From positions 45,695,365-45,759,364 of the forward strand of contig JAYGXS010000004.1 in NCBI GenBank assembly GCA_036362985.1: a DNA stretch of 64,000 nt, read 5' to 3'. Below, one piece after another: positions 1 to 12,850 of this stretch. The stretch comes from Ligula intestinalis. Lineage: Eukaryota > Platyhelminthes > Cestoda > Diphyllobothriidea > Diphyllobothriidae. Made by a program: the position numbers and the translations under genes. Position 1 is the first letter of the stretch. Each line of letters starts with the position of its first letter. A model generated the notes under the pieces. The model was not told where the DNA came from, searched no databases, and was given only the letters and a program-made list of their open reading frames with translations.

Positions 1-182
1 CTGATCACGAGAAAGTGAAGTGCTTTTGACAGTCGTTCTTCGACTTCTGAAATCTTTCTTTCCCTTCTTTCCCAGATGCGGAAGTGAAAGGATCGAACAC
101 CAACAGAGAAACTGGATGTTTTGGACAAGTTTCATGACCTTAAGAAGCAGTTTTTTATACGTAGAAACAACTGGTTTGGGGT

Positions 183-262
183 CAGTCCGCTTAATGTGGA
201 CAACCGGTTAATATGGACAGTTGGCCTGGAACGGAGGTGTCCACATTAACCGAACTCCACTG
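183..262. mobile_element. Short MITE-like element with terminal inverted repeats
   Basis: The ends form an imperfect inverted repeat. The left end reads CAGTCCGCTTAATGTGGACA and the right end, reverse-complemented, begins CAGTGGAGTTCGGTTAATGT. The whole unit is 80 bp and has no coding capacity. The CAGT...TTAAT..GGAC terminus resembles Tc1/mariner/pogo-derived MITEs; that family assignment is inference. No clean TA duplication is visible at both flanks. A second element with the same CAGT terminus style lies at 16481-16581. Confidence 0.55.
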
Positions 263-419
263 TATTTTAAAATGACGATATGTTGGTGGGTATGAATTTT
301 ATCTGCCAACACTATTAAACGCTCCAGCTGCTTATGTGGTTTTTCACAGAGAGCAGCATTTATCAACTTTGTAATTATTTTCCACAGCACTAAGTTTGCA
401 ATGGTGAGGCCCTTCGGGC

Positions 420-764
420 CTCAAATATAAAATTTATTTATTTACTCTCTGGTGCCCAGTTTGTGTAATAGCAGGCGCACCTTCCATGCATCATCGGCTT
501 TGGCAAATTCCACGAGGAGTATGTCTTCCCAACACCATAAATGAACTCTGTAGTCGAAGCAGCAGTTCCGCGCGCTGATGTGTACTCATTTGCGGAAGAA
601 TCTGGACCAGAAAAATGCGAGCTGATTTTTTGCATCATGGTCTCTATAAAATCGTGCATGTCACCTCGAATTAAGTTTGCTGTTGCTGCAAAAAAATCTT
701 GCAATTGTTCTTTGGATATGAGCATTGTAAGTTCCACAAGAGAGTTCAGAATCTGCGTCGCCAA
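420..764 (-). pseudogene. Ty3/gypsy-like Gag fragment
   Basis: The minus-strand reading from 764 gives an N-terminal Gag-like stretch beginning MATQILNSLVEL. A short EFIYG..GKTYSSW box follows, equivalent to the F-Y-D-P...F.SW box of flatworm gypsy Gags. After that box the frame must shift to read FAKADDAWKVRLLLHKLG, which matches the conserved DDA.KVRLLLRKL segment of gypsy Gag. Roughly twenty residues between the two boxes are absent, so the copy carries an internal deletion and a frameshift. No protease, RT or integrase is seen downstream. The family call rests on recognised motifs. It is a relic inside a repeat-rich flank. Confidence 0.55.
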
Positions 765-1489
765 AATGTTGTTACAGATGACCAGGCCGAGATATTGTAG
801 CGGTCCTCTAGTTAGCCTTGCGCTGGCACTTTTATCACAGGCCCCTTACGTGATTCTCCACTGCCCGCACTCTGGGCTGATTCTTTGGAGCGTCCAGCAT
901 GACTCATTAGGCCTTGACCGCAACCAATGCAGGCTTGGCCGTCGCGTGAGGTGTCAAAGTCATTTTGATGCCTTGACTTTTCTCTCGCGAGCTATGCACC
1001 TTCTGCTGATTGGCTGGTGGGCGCTCTAAGCATTCCATTAACTTTGCGCGGACGCACAGCCCAGACACACATCAACTGGCTTATTCAATGTCCGCAGCTT
1101 GTTTCTGCAGGACCTTTTGTTAGCTCCTTTTCAGAGAACGATTTCCTAATTTTTTGGTCTTACCGACTTCTTGACTTGGGGAACCTTTTGGAGTAGACGA
1201 TCTCTCTCCCGACAATATCACCGCTCAATAACGTCTTGTGTGAGTCCCCAAAGGAATGACAGTACAAGCATTCAAACGTAAACATAGGGAAAAGTCAGAC
1301 CAGTTGTAGAAATCAAGTTGTTTCAGTAATTTCCCCTCCCTCTCTTTGCTGATCGGAAAAAGCTAGATTTTTTGAAAACCTTTCCTCTTCCTCCAGTTTA
1401 ATTGTAGTAACAACAATACGATTATCCGAACTCCAAAGTGCGTCTGAAGGTGACATTGACAATGGTTCGCAAACCTTAATGAAATCAGA

Positions 1490-2000
1490 TCAAGAGTGTT
1501 TCATTCTCGAAGGGGAAAAAAGCAGTCTAATGAATACGTCTTTCTTCTCTGCAGTTAGGGCATTAGGCTTTTTGGCTCGCTCGCAAATATTCCTGAGGAT
1601 GAACCTCTCCGATTATCCATTTTCAATAAGTATCTGCTGCAGCTGTTGGAGTTCTGCTTCGACAGTTTCGGGAGAGCAAATATGTCGTACTCTAGCTGCT
1701 AACCCCTGGACTAGATTTCGTTTTATATTTAGGGGGACAAAAACTATTAAATTGGGTGTATTGTCCCGTCCAAGTTTTCTTTCGAAAGACCCAATGCAGG
1801 ATGGATCCATCATCTTGCCTTCGCAAAATGACATCAAGAAACGCTATTTTATCGTCTTTCTCCGTCTCTGCAGTTTATTTGAGAGATGGATGTTCGTTGT
1901 TAAACTTCGTGACCAGAGCATCAGTGTCAACGTTTTGGTCTGCTAAACAGAAAATATCGTCCACATATTGACCGTAGAACGCAAGGTCATCTATGGTGTC
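1490..2000 (-). mobile_element. Penelope-like element, reverse transcriptase fragment (decayed)
   Basis: The minus strand encodes the core of a Penelope-type RT. Motif C reads FYGQYVDDIFCLADQNVD near 1935-1975, followed after an in-frame stop by DKIAFLDVILRRQDDGSI (the FLDV...R...G block) and a frame-shifted C-terminal part with NLVQGLAARVRHICSPETVE (about 1650-1750). Penelope RTs show YVDD, FLD and the R-x-L-x-x-R-A block in this order. The copy has at least one stop and one frameshift, so it is dead. It lies head to head with a plus-strand Penelope endonuclease fragment starting just beyond 2000. Confidence 0.8.
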
Positions 2001-2029
2001 CTTTCCTAGGCGATGCAACAAGCGAGCTA

Positions 2030-2699
2030 GTCAGACGGCGTCTAAGGACCGCAATCGCAGGCGCTTTCCCCGCGGCGAACTTACGAGTCTTCTTCACAAA
2101 CTCTCCCCTCCTATGATTAGGAGGTAAAGGCCAACTCCCGTTCAAGGCCCTTATCTATGTGTATTTACTCTTTGATTTGCTCTTGTGGAGCAGGATATAT
2201 CAGCCGAACAACGAGGCGCCTGGAAAAGAGGGTACGTGAGCACATACCGGCCTGGTTAAGTAAAGGTGAAACTAGATCGATCTCGAGTTCTATTCTGGCA
2301 CATCTTGTCGATACGAATAATCGAGTCGATACTAACGAAGCCTTTCAGGTTGTCTACCGGACACCAGCCAACTTTTCCAAGGGCCTACGCCAACGGGTGC
2401 TTGAAACAGCCGAAGCAGTGGATATACGGCTTGCGAATCCGGTGCTGTGTTGTCAGAAAAAGCTGACAGAAGCCCTTTCACTTCCATGGCCGACCCCGAC
2501 GCCAGGTGGAGATCGCATTTTGCCCCCACGCCCCAGTGACAGTCGTTCGCTGTACGCAAATAACAGCAATTATCACTCCATGTATCTGCCCTCTGATCAA
2601 CTCCCACAACCTAACTCGATAACCTCCCCTACCCCTCCTCCCCCCTCCCCCAAAGTACGAACATCTACACACCGACCCCAACATGCGGGCGACGCGTAA
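2030..2699 (+). mobile_element. Penelope-like GIY-YIG endonuclease fragment
   Basis: The open part (2157-2699) starts CIYSLICSCGAGYISRTTRR and continues LEKRVREHIPAWLSKG, SSILAHLVDT and EAFQVVYRTP. This is the Penelope-type GIY-YIG endonuclease: Cys pair, Y-I-x-R-T, R..EH, and H in the AHL block. It is followed by LRQRVLETAEAVDIRLANP and a Pro/Ser-rich tail. The usual G of Y-I-G is S. Upstream, 2030-2156 reads as a broken linker with a stop. Related fragments occur at 8640-9141, 21400-22127, 28930-29440 and 45010-45345. No RT is attached on this strand. Confidence 0.8.
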
Positions 2700-2764
2700 A
2701 CAATGAATTGTAATTAGACTAGACTTTTTAACCCTATCCATCTGAACAGTTGAAATTACCCTTC

Positions 2765-2815
2765 AAATGTTGTGGCCTGATGATGAGTTGCTGAAAGCAC
2801 ATGTTTGCCAAGTTG
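2765..2815 (+). ncRNA. Candidate hammerhead ribozyme-like motif in Penelope tail
   Basis: About 65 bp after the endonuclease stop the strand reads CCTGATGATGAGTTGCTGAA followed by AGCAC. This contains the hammerhead core boxes CUGAUGA and GAAA, separated by nine bases that can form only a two-pair stem II (AG/CU). Penelope-like elements are known to carry minimal hammerhead ribozymes in their terminal repeats, so the position is right. Stems I and III were not convincingly assigned, so the call is tentative. Confidence 0.3.
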
Positions 2816-2884
2816 ACTTCTCAACTTAAGAATGGGAATATTTACAGAAATTGTGGATATTCCAACGCAAGATGTAAGTAGTTG

Positions 2885-3330
2885 CAGCTATCGCAGGGGG
2901 TTAAGGGAGTTAAACCCAGCAACTGCGATCTTCAGACCATGGCTACTTAGTGCAGAAGAGAAGTCCATAAAGCCAGAGTAGAAGGAAGAATGTATTGTGT
3001 ACACAAAGAAGAGGAGAATAGATAAGCGTACATTGACTTGGATAGCCTACAACCGGCAGGAGAGCTAGCCGCAGTCCAAGTGCGGTTTTCAGCAGCAGGC
3101 AGCAGTGAGAACAGCATTGTCTGGTTGCCTCAAAGGTTATTGGCCAGAAAAACTGCATCAACTAAGGCGTGCATGCGTCCTATTTGCCACTGAGAGAGGC
3201 TAGCCTTTGAGGGACCTGATTGGCTGTTGCAGTAGGTGCCTTTAAGTGCAGACGTACGCGTTAGCGGCAGCATGGCTTCGGACACTCTCGACTATGTGGA
3301 GTGAGTCAGCCACAAAGCTGCCTCCGCCAC
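2885..3330 (+). repeat. Dispersed repeat family A, copy 1
   Basis: This copy begins near TATCGCAGGGGGTTAAGGGA, then GTTAAACCC..CTGCGATCTTC. Related copies are at 55480-55865 (reverse strand), 59850-60240 and 61676-61900, with a weaker one at 14795-14990. Shared blocks are the GGGTTTAACCC box, CTGCGATCTTC, an AGAAG.GAAGTCC stretch, a GTAGAAGGAA.AATGTAT stretch and GATTGGCTGTT. The unit is about 400 bp and noncoding. It could be an LTR or a nonautonomous element; the ends were not resolved. Confidence 0.5.
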
Positions 3331-3334
3331 GGCC

Positions 3335-5234
<1,900 letters not shown>

Positions 5235-6613
5235 GCCTTGACATTCCCGAAAAGTTAAATTGTCTTCGGACTCTCCAGGCTGCTTAATCCATAATGTATT
5301 GAGTTAACAATTTGATTACAGAATTAATTTAATTACCTTTTGTTTTCTGAAACCGCATCTATTCCTGCAAAACCATAATACGGGATCACTCAAAGTTCTG
5401 CAATTGGACACCAGTTACGAGTGTCGGTTTCTTCAGTATTTGAGTTTATACAGCATGTGAAGGCAGAGGAAATTCGCTGCTAAGGTGCATCGAAAATATA
5501 ATCTTTTTGATATCACTCAAAGAAAGGGCTGTGATGTAAAAATGTAAGGAGTAATTTAGTCAGCGCGGTGGCGAACCAAACGAAAATCTAGATTGGAAAT
5601 ATTATCTGACGTAAATAATTAAACGGCATGGGAAATCTGCGCTGTGTTATTTGCAATTGAAGCCGATATAGAGCAAGTACCAGCTTATTTATGGAAATCA
5701 CAAGACGAATAGCCAACAGTGGGGAGTGTGGTATTCTCAAATTGTTCAATATTTGCTTATTATTGACGGCAGGTTTATAGTCTAACCATGCAATTTGGGT
5801 AATGATCGAACACAGACTAAGACCGTATAATCAGAGGAAGTTTTCCGGACGAAATGTCTGGTAAGATAACCAACCTAAGCCCCATGATAATACTTCGCGT
5901 GTCTTTTTCCAGCCTTTGAGCTTATTTAAATTAACTACCACGATGCTTAAATGAGCAATAAATGCGACCACTAAGAGTTCGTTAGCTTAACCCAAGCTAC
6001 TGCTTTAGTCTTGAGTAAACTTCTGGCCTCAATATTGAGCCTGCCAAAATTACGACGTTATGTTCCCTCTGGCAAATCGATATGTCGCTACCCACTACCA
6101 GTACGCACATAATATAGGTTAGAAGCCGCTGCTTCACCAAGAAGCTAGAATAACCGAGGTCGTTCAAATGCCGCCTAGTCAGATCATGTTGTATAGTCCA
6201 TGGGAGGTAGAGGTGGTGTAATCAAACGTTGATCGTACTTTACGTGAACGCTTTAGTGCATACATGCTTATGTCCACCAAGTGCTCCACGGGACGCCAGA
6301 CTAATGATACGGATGAGAACGCGGGAAAGACAAATATCAGGCGTCTACGATTATATGTAGAGATACGTTTGTAGTTTATTAAAGCGATAACCTTAATGCA
6401 CAAAGGAGCAAAGCAGTAAAACGCACCAAAAAGTACAACTAGTCGTCAGGCAAAATAAATGCAAATAATTAATTTGAAATGCAATGACATATAAATTATT
6501 GTAGTAAAAATTAGGGAATAATCGGCGTCCCCAAAAGAAAGACGAAGCAAACGCGGGCCTTGACATATTAGTCGGATCATGTCAAAGAATCGAGATTGTA
6601 AACTGGGAATAAA
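5235..6613. other. Region between the 3' ends of GAPDH and FAM13
   Basis: It holds the 3' flanks of two convergent genes. No further gene, clear AATAAA near the GAPDH stop, or recognised repeat was found. Confidence 0.4.
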
Positions 6614-6942
6614 TCAAGGTAGAAAGGAAGATGGAGAAGAGGTTGCTGAATAGCAATCAGACTTCGGGTGAATTTGTGGACACTCAAGCGACTTTAAGCA
6701 CTCATCCTTGTAGGCAGTTGGCTGAGAGACGGAGGAGTTACTAACAGTATGTGCCAGGGCACCATTGGAAAGTTTTCTTTTATGGCAGCGGCCGATTGGT
6801 TGAGCAAATTTGGCCAGTTCTTCGGCCGATAATTCCGGGGACTCTATCATTTTTTCAATAATAAAGAGGCGCTGTTTCAAGGACCGGTAAGAGCTGTATT
6901 CGCTTCTTCGTTGGTCACGATCAGCTTTCGAGGGCGGTTTGT
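6614..6942 (-). CDS. FAM13: FAM13-like gene, last exon and stop
   Basis: The acceptor is GCATTGCTTTTAG|AC. It reads KPPSKADRDQRRSEYSSYRS, then LKQRLFIIEKMIESPE, matching the C-terminal E-E-Y-x-E-Y-K-x-I-K-A-K-L-R-L-L-E-V-L-I end of FAM13. A non-conserved Ser-rich tail of about 60 residues precedes the TGA at 6614-6616. The extra tail is longer than in vertebrate members, which stop soon after this helix. Confidence 0.92.
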
Positions 6943-6999
6943 CTAAAAGCAATGCAAGGTGTAAGTAATAGATATTAAAACCAACACACAATTAATGCT

Positions 7000-8100
7000 C
7001 GCATTCAACGCACCCAAGAATGCAAGGTGTGCCAGGCATGCGAATTCAAACAGCAAGAAAAAAGCACGTGAAGCAAACGTTTGTCAACAAGGCCCACCCG
7101 ACTTTCCTCTGTCACCGAAGTGATAAGCTAGCCAGGAATCGGAGAATAACTCGACCGTTTAATGGATTCGTGGACGGCATCAGTGAGTCCCTGACTACTT
7201 GCTTTTTCCACGACTATGGCAAGTGCAAAACCCTACTTGGGATCTCCGAGAGAATTACGGCTGGCTACATTATACTCAGAGTTAAGTCAATCGAACCGAA
7301 ACTGGAACTGAGCCCAATCTTTAAACGAAGAGCGACCTACGACCGAGTATTGAACGTAAAAAGGTAAAATTAGGCCAGAAACTTTGTGTGATCCTGTGTA
7401 CCATACAGTAAAACACTGAAAAATATCTGCCAAAGTGAGAAACTCGCGGGATAGGGCTAACCTAAGAGCCTTTATGCCGAATACTAAGTCCATTGACGGA
7501 TGTTGGGTATTAGGATGGTCCTCATCGAAGAGTAACCGACATTAATAGGAGTATTGGACCTGACAAGCAGACAAGCAGACAGGCATCAGAAATTTAAAAT
7601 GCAATTAGACTAATTTAAGCTGTGATGGGACTCCTATCCGGAAAATAGACTATACCCCTATTACGACGTGATAACCGTCTTGCCCACTGATAGATAATAG
7701 TGCCTGTGATTGCAGAATCTGACATCGTTTATGTTTCCTCGGTTGGACAAGCGTAAAACTATACGGTTGACTTCCTTTTTGACCCGGAAAGAACATTCTG
7801 CCAACTGATGCTAAATATTTCTTCACACTTAGATTGCTTGTGAGGGAGTTATGTCGGGGCACGACCAGGACAGTCGACGTAAGCAGTATAAGAGTGAATC
7901 TCTGCCACCATAAGATCAATATTCCTATCAATTGAGTCCGCGTGCGAGTGTCATGCTTCTTACAGTATGCGTGAGACTCAGTCGTCCAAATAGCCTATTA
8001 TTCGCCTCGATACTGCAACATCTTACAGTGGAAACAATGCAAACTCTGTTAGAAGAACAGTAAAACGAAGCAAATGCGAAGCTCAAAATAAGTCATCTTA
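7000..8100. other. FAM13 intron stretch without recognised features
   Basis: It is part of the last intron. A plus-strand open frame of 115 codons at 7020-7367 has no recognisable domain and is taken as chance. Confidence 0.35.
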
Positions 8101-8109
8101 TTGGACTCA

Positions 8110-9300
8110 TGAAACACTGCTTAAACACTCTTTCACCTTCAATGGAACCGTGTACAAGCAAGTAGAAGGTACACCAATGGGGTCGCCGTTGTCCAGCCTG
8201 ATTGCCGAGGCAGTATTACAACGACTAGAAGCACTGACTTTAGAGCACTATCGACCACGACTGTGGATCGGGTATGTTGATGACACGTTGTTCACCATCA
8301 GTCGAGACAAGATTGGGGATTTTACAGAGAATCTGAACTCTGTCTTCCCCGACATCCAGTTCACGATGGAGAAAGAAAGAAACTGCCAGTTGCCGTTTCT
8401 CGACGTGCTGGTGTGCAGAAAAAACGATGGGGAACTCAAAACAACAGTTTACAGAAAGGCGACGAATACCTCGCGTATTCTGAGTTACCTTAACAACCAT
8501 CCTGTCACGCACAAACGCAGCTGCGTACGAACACTATATCACCACGCAGAAAGCCATTGCAACAAAATAGCCGACAAAAAGGCCGAGGTCAAGTATCTGC
8601 GGAAACTGTTCACAATGAATGTGTATCCTGGCAGCTTCATCGAAAAGTGCAGGCGAGGAGCAAAATGAAGAAAACCAACCAGGCACCCAGAACCAACACG
8701 CTGGCGAGCAATACCCTATATTGCTGGTGTATCCGAAGCATTCGCTCGACTGGTCAGCGAATTTGCGATTGGCGTCGCTCACCGACCAGAAGCGACAATC
8801 TGTAGGCCACTCATGCAGCCGTCAACCAGAAATTAAGTGTTATTTACCGCAGCGACTGCCTTTGTGGTCAAGCCAATTATGTTGGCGACACCGACAAACG
8901 GGTGGCCACGAGACTGCACGAGCATGAACTCGCCGTGCAAAGGAAAGACAAGCTCTCCTTGGTCGCTGTCCACGCATCCTCGCCAGAACACGACTTCGAC
9001 TTCGAACACGTGCAAATACTGGGTCGGTCAGACGACCGAACTTCACGCCTGCTGCTGGAAGCCTGGCATTCACGCGCGAACTCAATTAACGGGCATGTCG
9101 AGCTTCCTGATGCTTACCTCGCGTTGCGCGAGCAATGGTAAGGCTCAAGGTCCCTCGTGGCGGAGCGAACAATGAAGGCTCAAGGTCACTCCCGGCAAAG
9201 CTGATTTAATCACGTAATGAGCTCTACATTTTCATGCCTTGACAACGGCCTCGAGTGAGAGTCCGAAACGTCGGGCAAATAAAATACTGGTCCCAGAGAA
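8110..9300 (+). mobile_element. Penelope-like element, RT plus GIY-YIG endonuclease, 5'-truncated
   Basis: This is the best-preserved Penelope copy here. RT part (8110-8668): VYKQVEGTPMGSPLSSLIAE (motif B), LWIGYVDDTLFTISRD (motif C) and CQLPFLDVLVCRK. Endonuclease part (about 8828-9141) after a frameshift: LSVIYRSDCLCGQANYVGDT, KRVATRLHEHELAVQRKDKL, HASSPEHDFDFEHVQIL and LLLEAWHSRANSIN, i.e. the GIY-YIG catalytic Y, R, H, E and N positions. The N-terminal RT half is missing, as is typical of 5' truncation. Sense is opposite to the host FAM13 intron in which it sits. A tail to about 9300 carries a hammerhead-like remnant. Confidence 0.88.
9238..9290 (+). ncRNA. Decayed hammerhead ribozyme-like motif in Penelope tail
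   Basis: The stretch ACGGCCTCGAGTGAGAGTCC can fold as stem II with pairs CGG/CCG and CTC/GAG, followed directly by GAAACGTC, the hammerhead GAAA box and stem III start. The CUGANGA box is degraded to CTTGACAA. Position behind a Penelope endonuclease supports the reading; activity is unlikely. Confidence 0.35.
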
Positions 9301-9876
9301 CGTTATTTCGCCTTCTATGCAATTACCTGGGCCTCGCTTATTTTCGGCCATTAGGAATAGAACTATGTTTGCGAGAGACCATATAGTTACTGCAAAAGTG
9401 TAGGATGACCTCAGAATATGTTTTGCGAAAAATTGATGTACAGAGTGACCTATCAGCATTACGTGGTGCTAGGCCTTCCAGAATTTATAAGACCATCGAC
9501 AATTCCTATAAAAATGCGTACTTATTATGGAGTATGCTTTTACCGAAAGGGGGTTTTACAGGTGACCTATAAGAAACGTATTCTAAAGCCAACAGTTACG
9601 TTTTGGAAGTATAAGCAATTCATGAAATTGGTCACTTAGTGTGCACACTATCTGGGTCAACTCCTTTAAATTAAATACGCATAAGCGGCTGACCGATTAG
9701 CTGTCAGTCAGATTAACGCAAACCTGCTGCAGTTTTGACGAAAAGTCCTTTTCATGAAGTTACGGCAACAATGTACGTACGACCTGCAAAGTGCGTTGGT
9801 TTAACGGTTAACGTTAAAATTTATAAGGTGCGACGCAGGTGCATATAAATATTAGCGTAGGTATAAAGCAACTTAC

Positions 9877-10004
9877 GATTAAGAAGCCATATCTGTTGCT
9901 CAAAATCGCGTAGCAACCTCTGGAGTTTGTGCTTTCTGGACTGGATTGACAAAAGAATCGACGGCAACTTTTCTTTGGGATACCTCGTCAGAGACTCTGC
10001 AAAA
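9877..10004 (-). CDS. FAM13: FAM13-like gene, C-terminal coiled-coil exon
   Basis: The acceptor is TTTTCGTATCAG|T and the donor AATC|GTAAGT. The reading is FAESLTRYPKEKLPSILLSI, then QSRKHKLQRLLRDFEQQIW. It matches M-P-E-L-L-E-x-L..K-K-x-L-R-K-x-L-R-E-F-E of FAM13A/B. It takes one base from the previous exon and gives one to the next (128 nt), so the H-I-J phase chain closes. The exon is too short to appear as a long ORF; a different, longer frame overlaps it and ends in a stop. Confidence 0.85.
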
Positions 10005-10239
10005 CTGATACGAAAATGTTTGTTCAGTTTTTTTGTTGTTTATTTGGTAGTGGTAACAGGCAATACCTTTGAAAACCTTGATGTTTATATGCCGGTGCGT
10101 TAAATGCATCCGCCCCGGCGTTGTTACAAAATTAACTATTTAAATAGTATTCAAAAATATAAGTAGCATTGTTTTTTTAAAAAACTACTGCCTGGAATTG
10201 ACGTGGCATTTCTTTCGGATTCCAATTGTCGACAGAAAA

Positions 10240-10720
10240 CGAAGGACGCTTAATTATCTAAGCATTTCTTGAAGGGCTGTAGGGACGTCACCTCCAAGCT
10301 AGCTTGATGGAAATTATTTCATTGTTCTACAACCTGTTGCGTAAAGAATTCAGAGCGGCGGTTCAGTCGGGACATTTTCGTGCAAAGCTACATTGAGTGT
10401 CCATGAAGATGAGGCGAGCGGTGCCACTGAAACATGCCCCTAAAGCGCAACCTTTGTTCAAGGCCATGTATCATCTGATAAACTAAGAAAATATCACCTC
10501 TTTGCTGTCTGCAACACAGAGGGAATAGATCGGAGCATCCGAGCCTTTCTATAAAAGAAGGGTATTTTAGACCTCCTACGTGCGTTGCACCATGCCAAGA
10601 CATATTTTTCCTTTTAGGAACCACGGCCACTANNNNNNNNNNCGTTTTAATAGCATGTAATACCCCCATGACATTGTTTGCAGCCTTGACGCACTGCCTT
10701 GACGACTGCTCAGTATTCAA
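10240..10720 (-). mobile_element. CR1/jockey-like LINE C-terminal fragment
   Basis: The minus strand shows the post-RT region of a CR1-like LINE ORF: SRQCVKAANNVMGVLHAIKT, GGLKYPSFIERLGCSDLFPL and CCRQQRGDIFLVYQMIHGL, corresponding to the L-x-Y-E-x-R-L-x-x-L-x-L-F-x-L-x-Y-R-x-x-R-G-D block seen intact at 43220-43300. A ten-base gap interrupts it at 10633-10642. Below 10390 a further stop-broken part continues to about 10240. Confidence 0.7.
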
Positions 10721-10822
10721 ACACTGAGATCCTTTAACAGAGATTATGTGGGTATTTTAGACCTCCTACGTGCGTTGCACCATGCCAAGACATATTTTTC
10801 CTTTTAGGAACCACGGCCACTA
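10561..10822. repeat. 73-bp exact duplication flanking a scaffold gap
   Basis: The block GGTATTTTAGACCTCCTACG...CCACGGCCACTA occurs at about 10560-10632, directly before ten Ns, and identically at 10750-10822. In a window where repeats are otherwise strongly diverged, identity next to a short gap suggests an unmerged contig end rather than a real tandem. Confidence 0.75.
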
Positions 10823-11339
10823 TGCTTTTATGCCATATACTAGATGAAGGAGGTCATGAATCGCTTAAAAGAGAGTGCCCTGACAGGAAAAAATAAAGGA
10901 GCGATGACTACAGCTCAACAGTGCGTCCTGAGTGGCCCGGGTCATTCCATTAGCTGGCAACTGAGGCACGACAATTGGCACTTCGCGATGGTCTCGGTCA
11001 CTCTTCCCTCGCTCGCTCTCTCATACAACATTCGTTGGCTTTTAACAACGCGAGGCGGCTAGCTCCACTTCATGTCATTTCCAGTTTTATTGAGTTACAG
11101 CCGTCTGCTAACAGGAGGCTGTGAACAACGCATACATTGGGTGCTGCGTAGATGTCAACCGGTTAGGTCATTCCTGACAGTAGACGTCTATCAGTATGCA
11201 AGAAAACCTGAGATTAATGGAATGGGATCAGTTTACAACCATGCTTAAGCTCAATAGTGGTGGGGGGGGGGGGCAATCACATAACCGTTCCTTACTTCAT
11301 TTGTCGCCTAAAGTGTCCCAGAGTCTGACCCACTGTCTG

Positions 11340-11870
11340 GTACGTGAGCTATCTAAGTAAGCTTCCCCCTACATCAACATTTAGGAATAACTGGCTGCGC
11401 TTATTAGTGCTCGCATTGTCGAAGGTCTTGGCGAGGCCTATAAAGGTGGTGGTGGAAAGGCCGACCGACATTTCCGGACACTTATCACCCATAATGGACG
11501 CATTGCGAACATCAAGCCGACCTTTAAATCTTTAGAGGCTATAGGAACCTAGCATTACCCCCACCCTACCAAGAAAAAGGGGAAAAGTATTGAAGCCACC
11601 AGGTTGGCTAAGCCTCGGAACATTCGTGAGATAGGCGCGCATATTGTCCCCAAAATGGCCGAACATACAGCCATATATCGGGATTCGGCGAGGTGGGACG
11701 GACACGTAGAGGGTAGCGACTGGGCGAATTTCTCCCCGCAGAGAGAGAGGAAACCTCAGGGTAATAAGATGACCGCTGAACCATGTCCTTTTCGATGGCC
11801 AAAACGATTTCAGATTGTCGTTTTAGAACAAGGTGTGCCCCGTAACTACACCACCCAAGTGTCTTAACTT
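11340..11870. other. Unassigned intron sequence after a poly-G run
   Basis: A run of 13 G near 11262-11275 precedes it. Open frames at 11344-11535 and 11604-11867 show no recognisable family. No feature is claimed. Confidence 0.3.
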
Positions 11871-12850
11871 AAAGATGCACTTCTCGTCGACACGCAATGT
11901 CCACTTTGCGCCGAGGTTGTTCATGGGCAAGCAGAACTGTCCCCTTTCTGACCATCGGACTCTCTAAAAGGATTGTCCCAGTGGTCAAGTTGTCTTCTAT
12001 TTTTCTTCTCAAAGAACAGATTCCAGGTTGCGAGAGTTGGCAGATTCACCCTGACAGCTCGCGATTAGGCAATGAGGATGTTGACAAGGTTGTTGCCGCT
12101 CCACCTTGGGATTACAATCGGTGGGCATGTAATGACAACACGATTTTGGACATCAAAAGCCGCTAGCCTGCAAACCATTCCCTACCACATACCGTGTTTA
12201 TCGTAAGCACCGTAGGCAGTTGGCACTGACGTTGCGAACGAGGGTACATCCGCGTTGTCTTCTTCCCTTAGAGAGTGGAAGGTGTTGTTCAGAATACTGT
12301 GTTTGGTGCGTGTTTGCTACGAAAGGCTGTTGCCCTGGCAGCTTCGGGCACCGTGGAAACCTGGTATGCCATCATCCCCTAAGGCAGCGTGGTCCATACC
12401 TACACAAACATCGAAGCCATCCAGGGCAATCAATTTGTCCACTTTCGGCAGTCGCGAGACAGACGTGCAAATCTCTGCAAACCGCCTTCGTACGTCTGGC
12501 GGAGTAGCAGCTTTGAGGTTATGATACGATCGCTGTAAAAAATGTTCTTTTTAACGGCCAAGGTGATTCTGTTGTTTTGTTTCAAAATAAGACGCAGCCC
12601 ACACCTATAAAAAGGAGACCTCTTTTTTCAGAGATGCAGTTGTCGCACTGAGGCGCGATGCCCACTTTGTATCGAGCAAATTCATGGACGACCAGAGTTG
12701 CCCATCTTCCTGTCTGAAAGCGAACAAATATTATGGGCTGTCAGAGTGGGTAGTTCACCTTGACAGTCTGCGACTGGCCAAAGGGCATGGGGACAGGGTA
12801 GTAGTTGTTGTTGTTTCGTATGGTTTTTTGACTGCGCGTCTAAGCCCTTA
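11850..12850 (-). mobile_element. RTE-like LINE, AP-endonuclease region remnant
   Basis: The minus strand at 12640-12850 reads GRWATLVVHEFARYKVGIAP followed by QCDNCISEK. This corresponds to the R-R-T-A-L-V-A-R-E-L-A-R-Y-K-V-D-I-A-A-L-S-E-T-R-F-S-E start of flatworm RTE-like endonucleases. Further down, about 12150-12240, broken frames give PRSQRQCQLPT, similar to the P-R-S-R-x-W-H-L-L-D block. Near 11880-11960 a second decayed VLLAHE..RRKVDIAC..E start suggests two overlapping copies. All frames are broken. The assignment rests on motif memory and is moderate. Confidence 0.5.

Noticed and set aside
7020..7367. 115-codon plus-strand gene
   Set aside because: No domain, no codon-usage or splice support, and it lies in the intron of the opposite-strand FAM13 gene.
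9900..10109. Longer overlapping minus frame at the FAM13 C-terminal exon
   Set aside because: It ends in a stop and has no similarity. The adjacent shorter frame gives the LQRLLRDFE block and the only phases that fit both neighbours.
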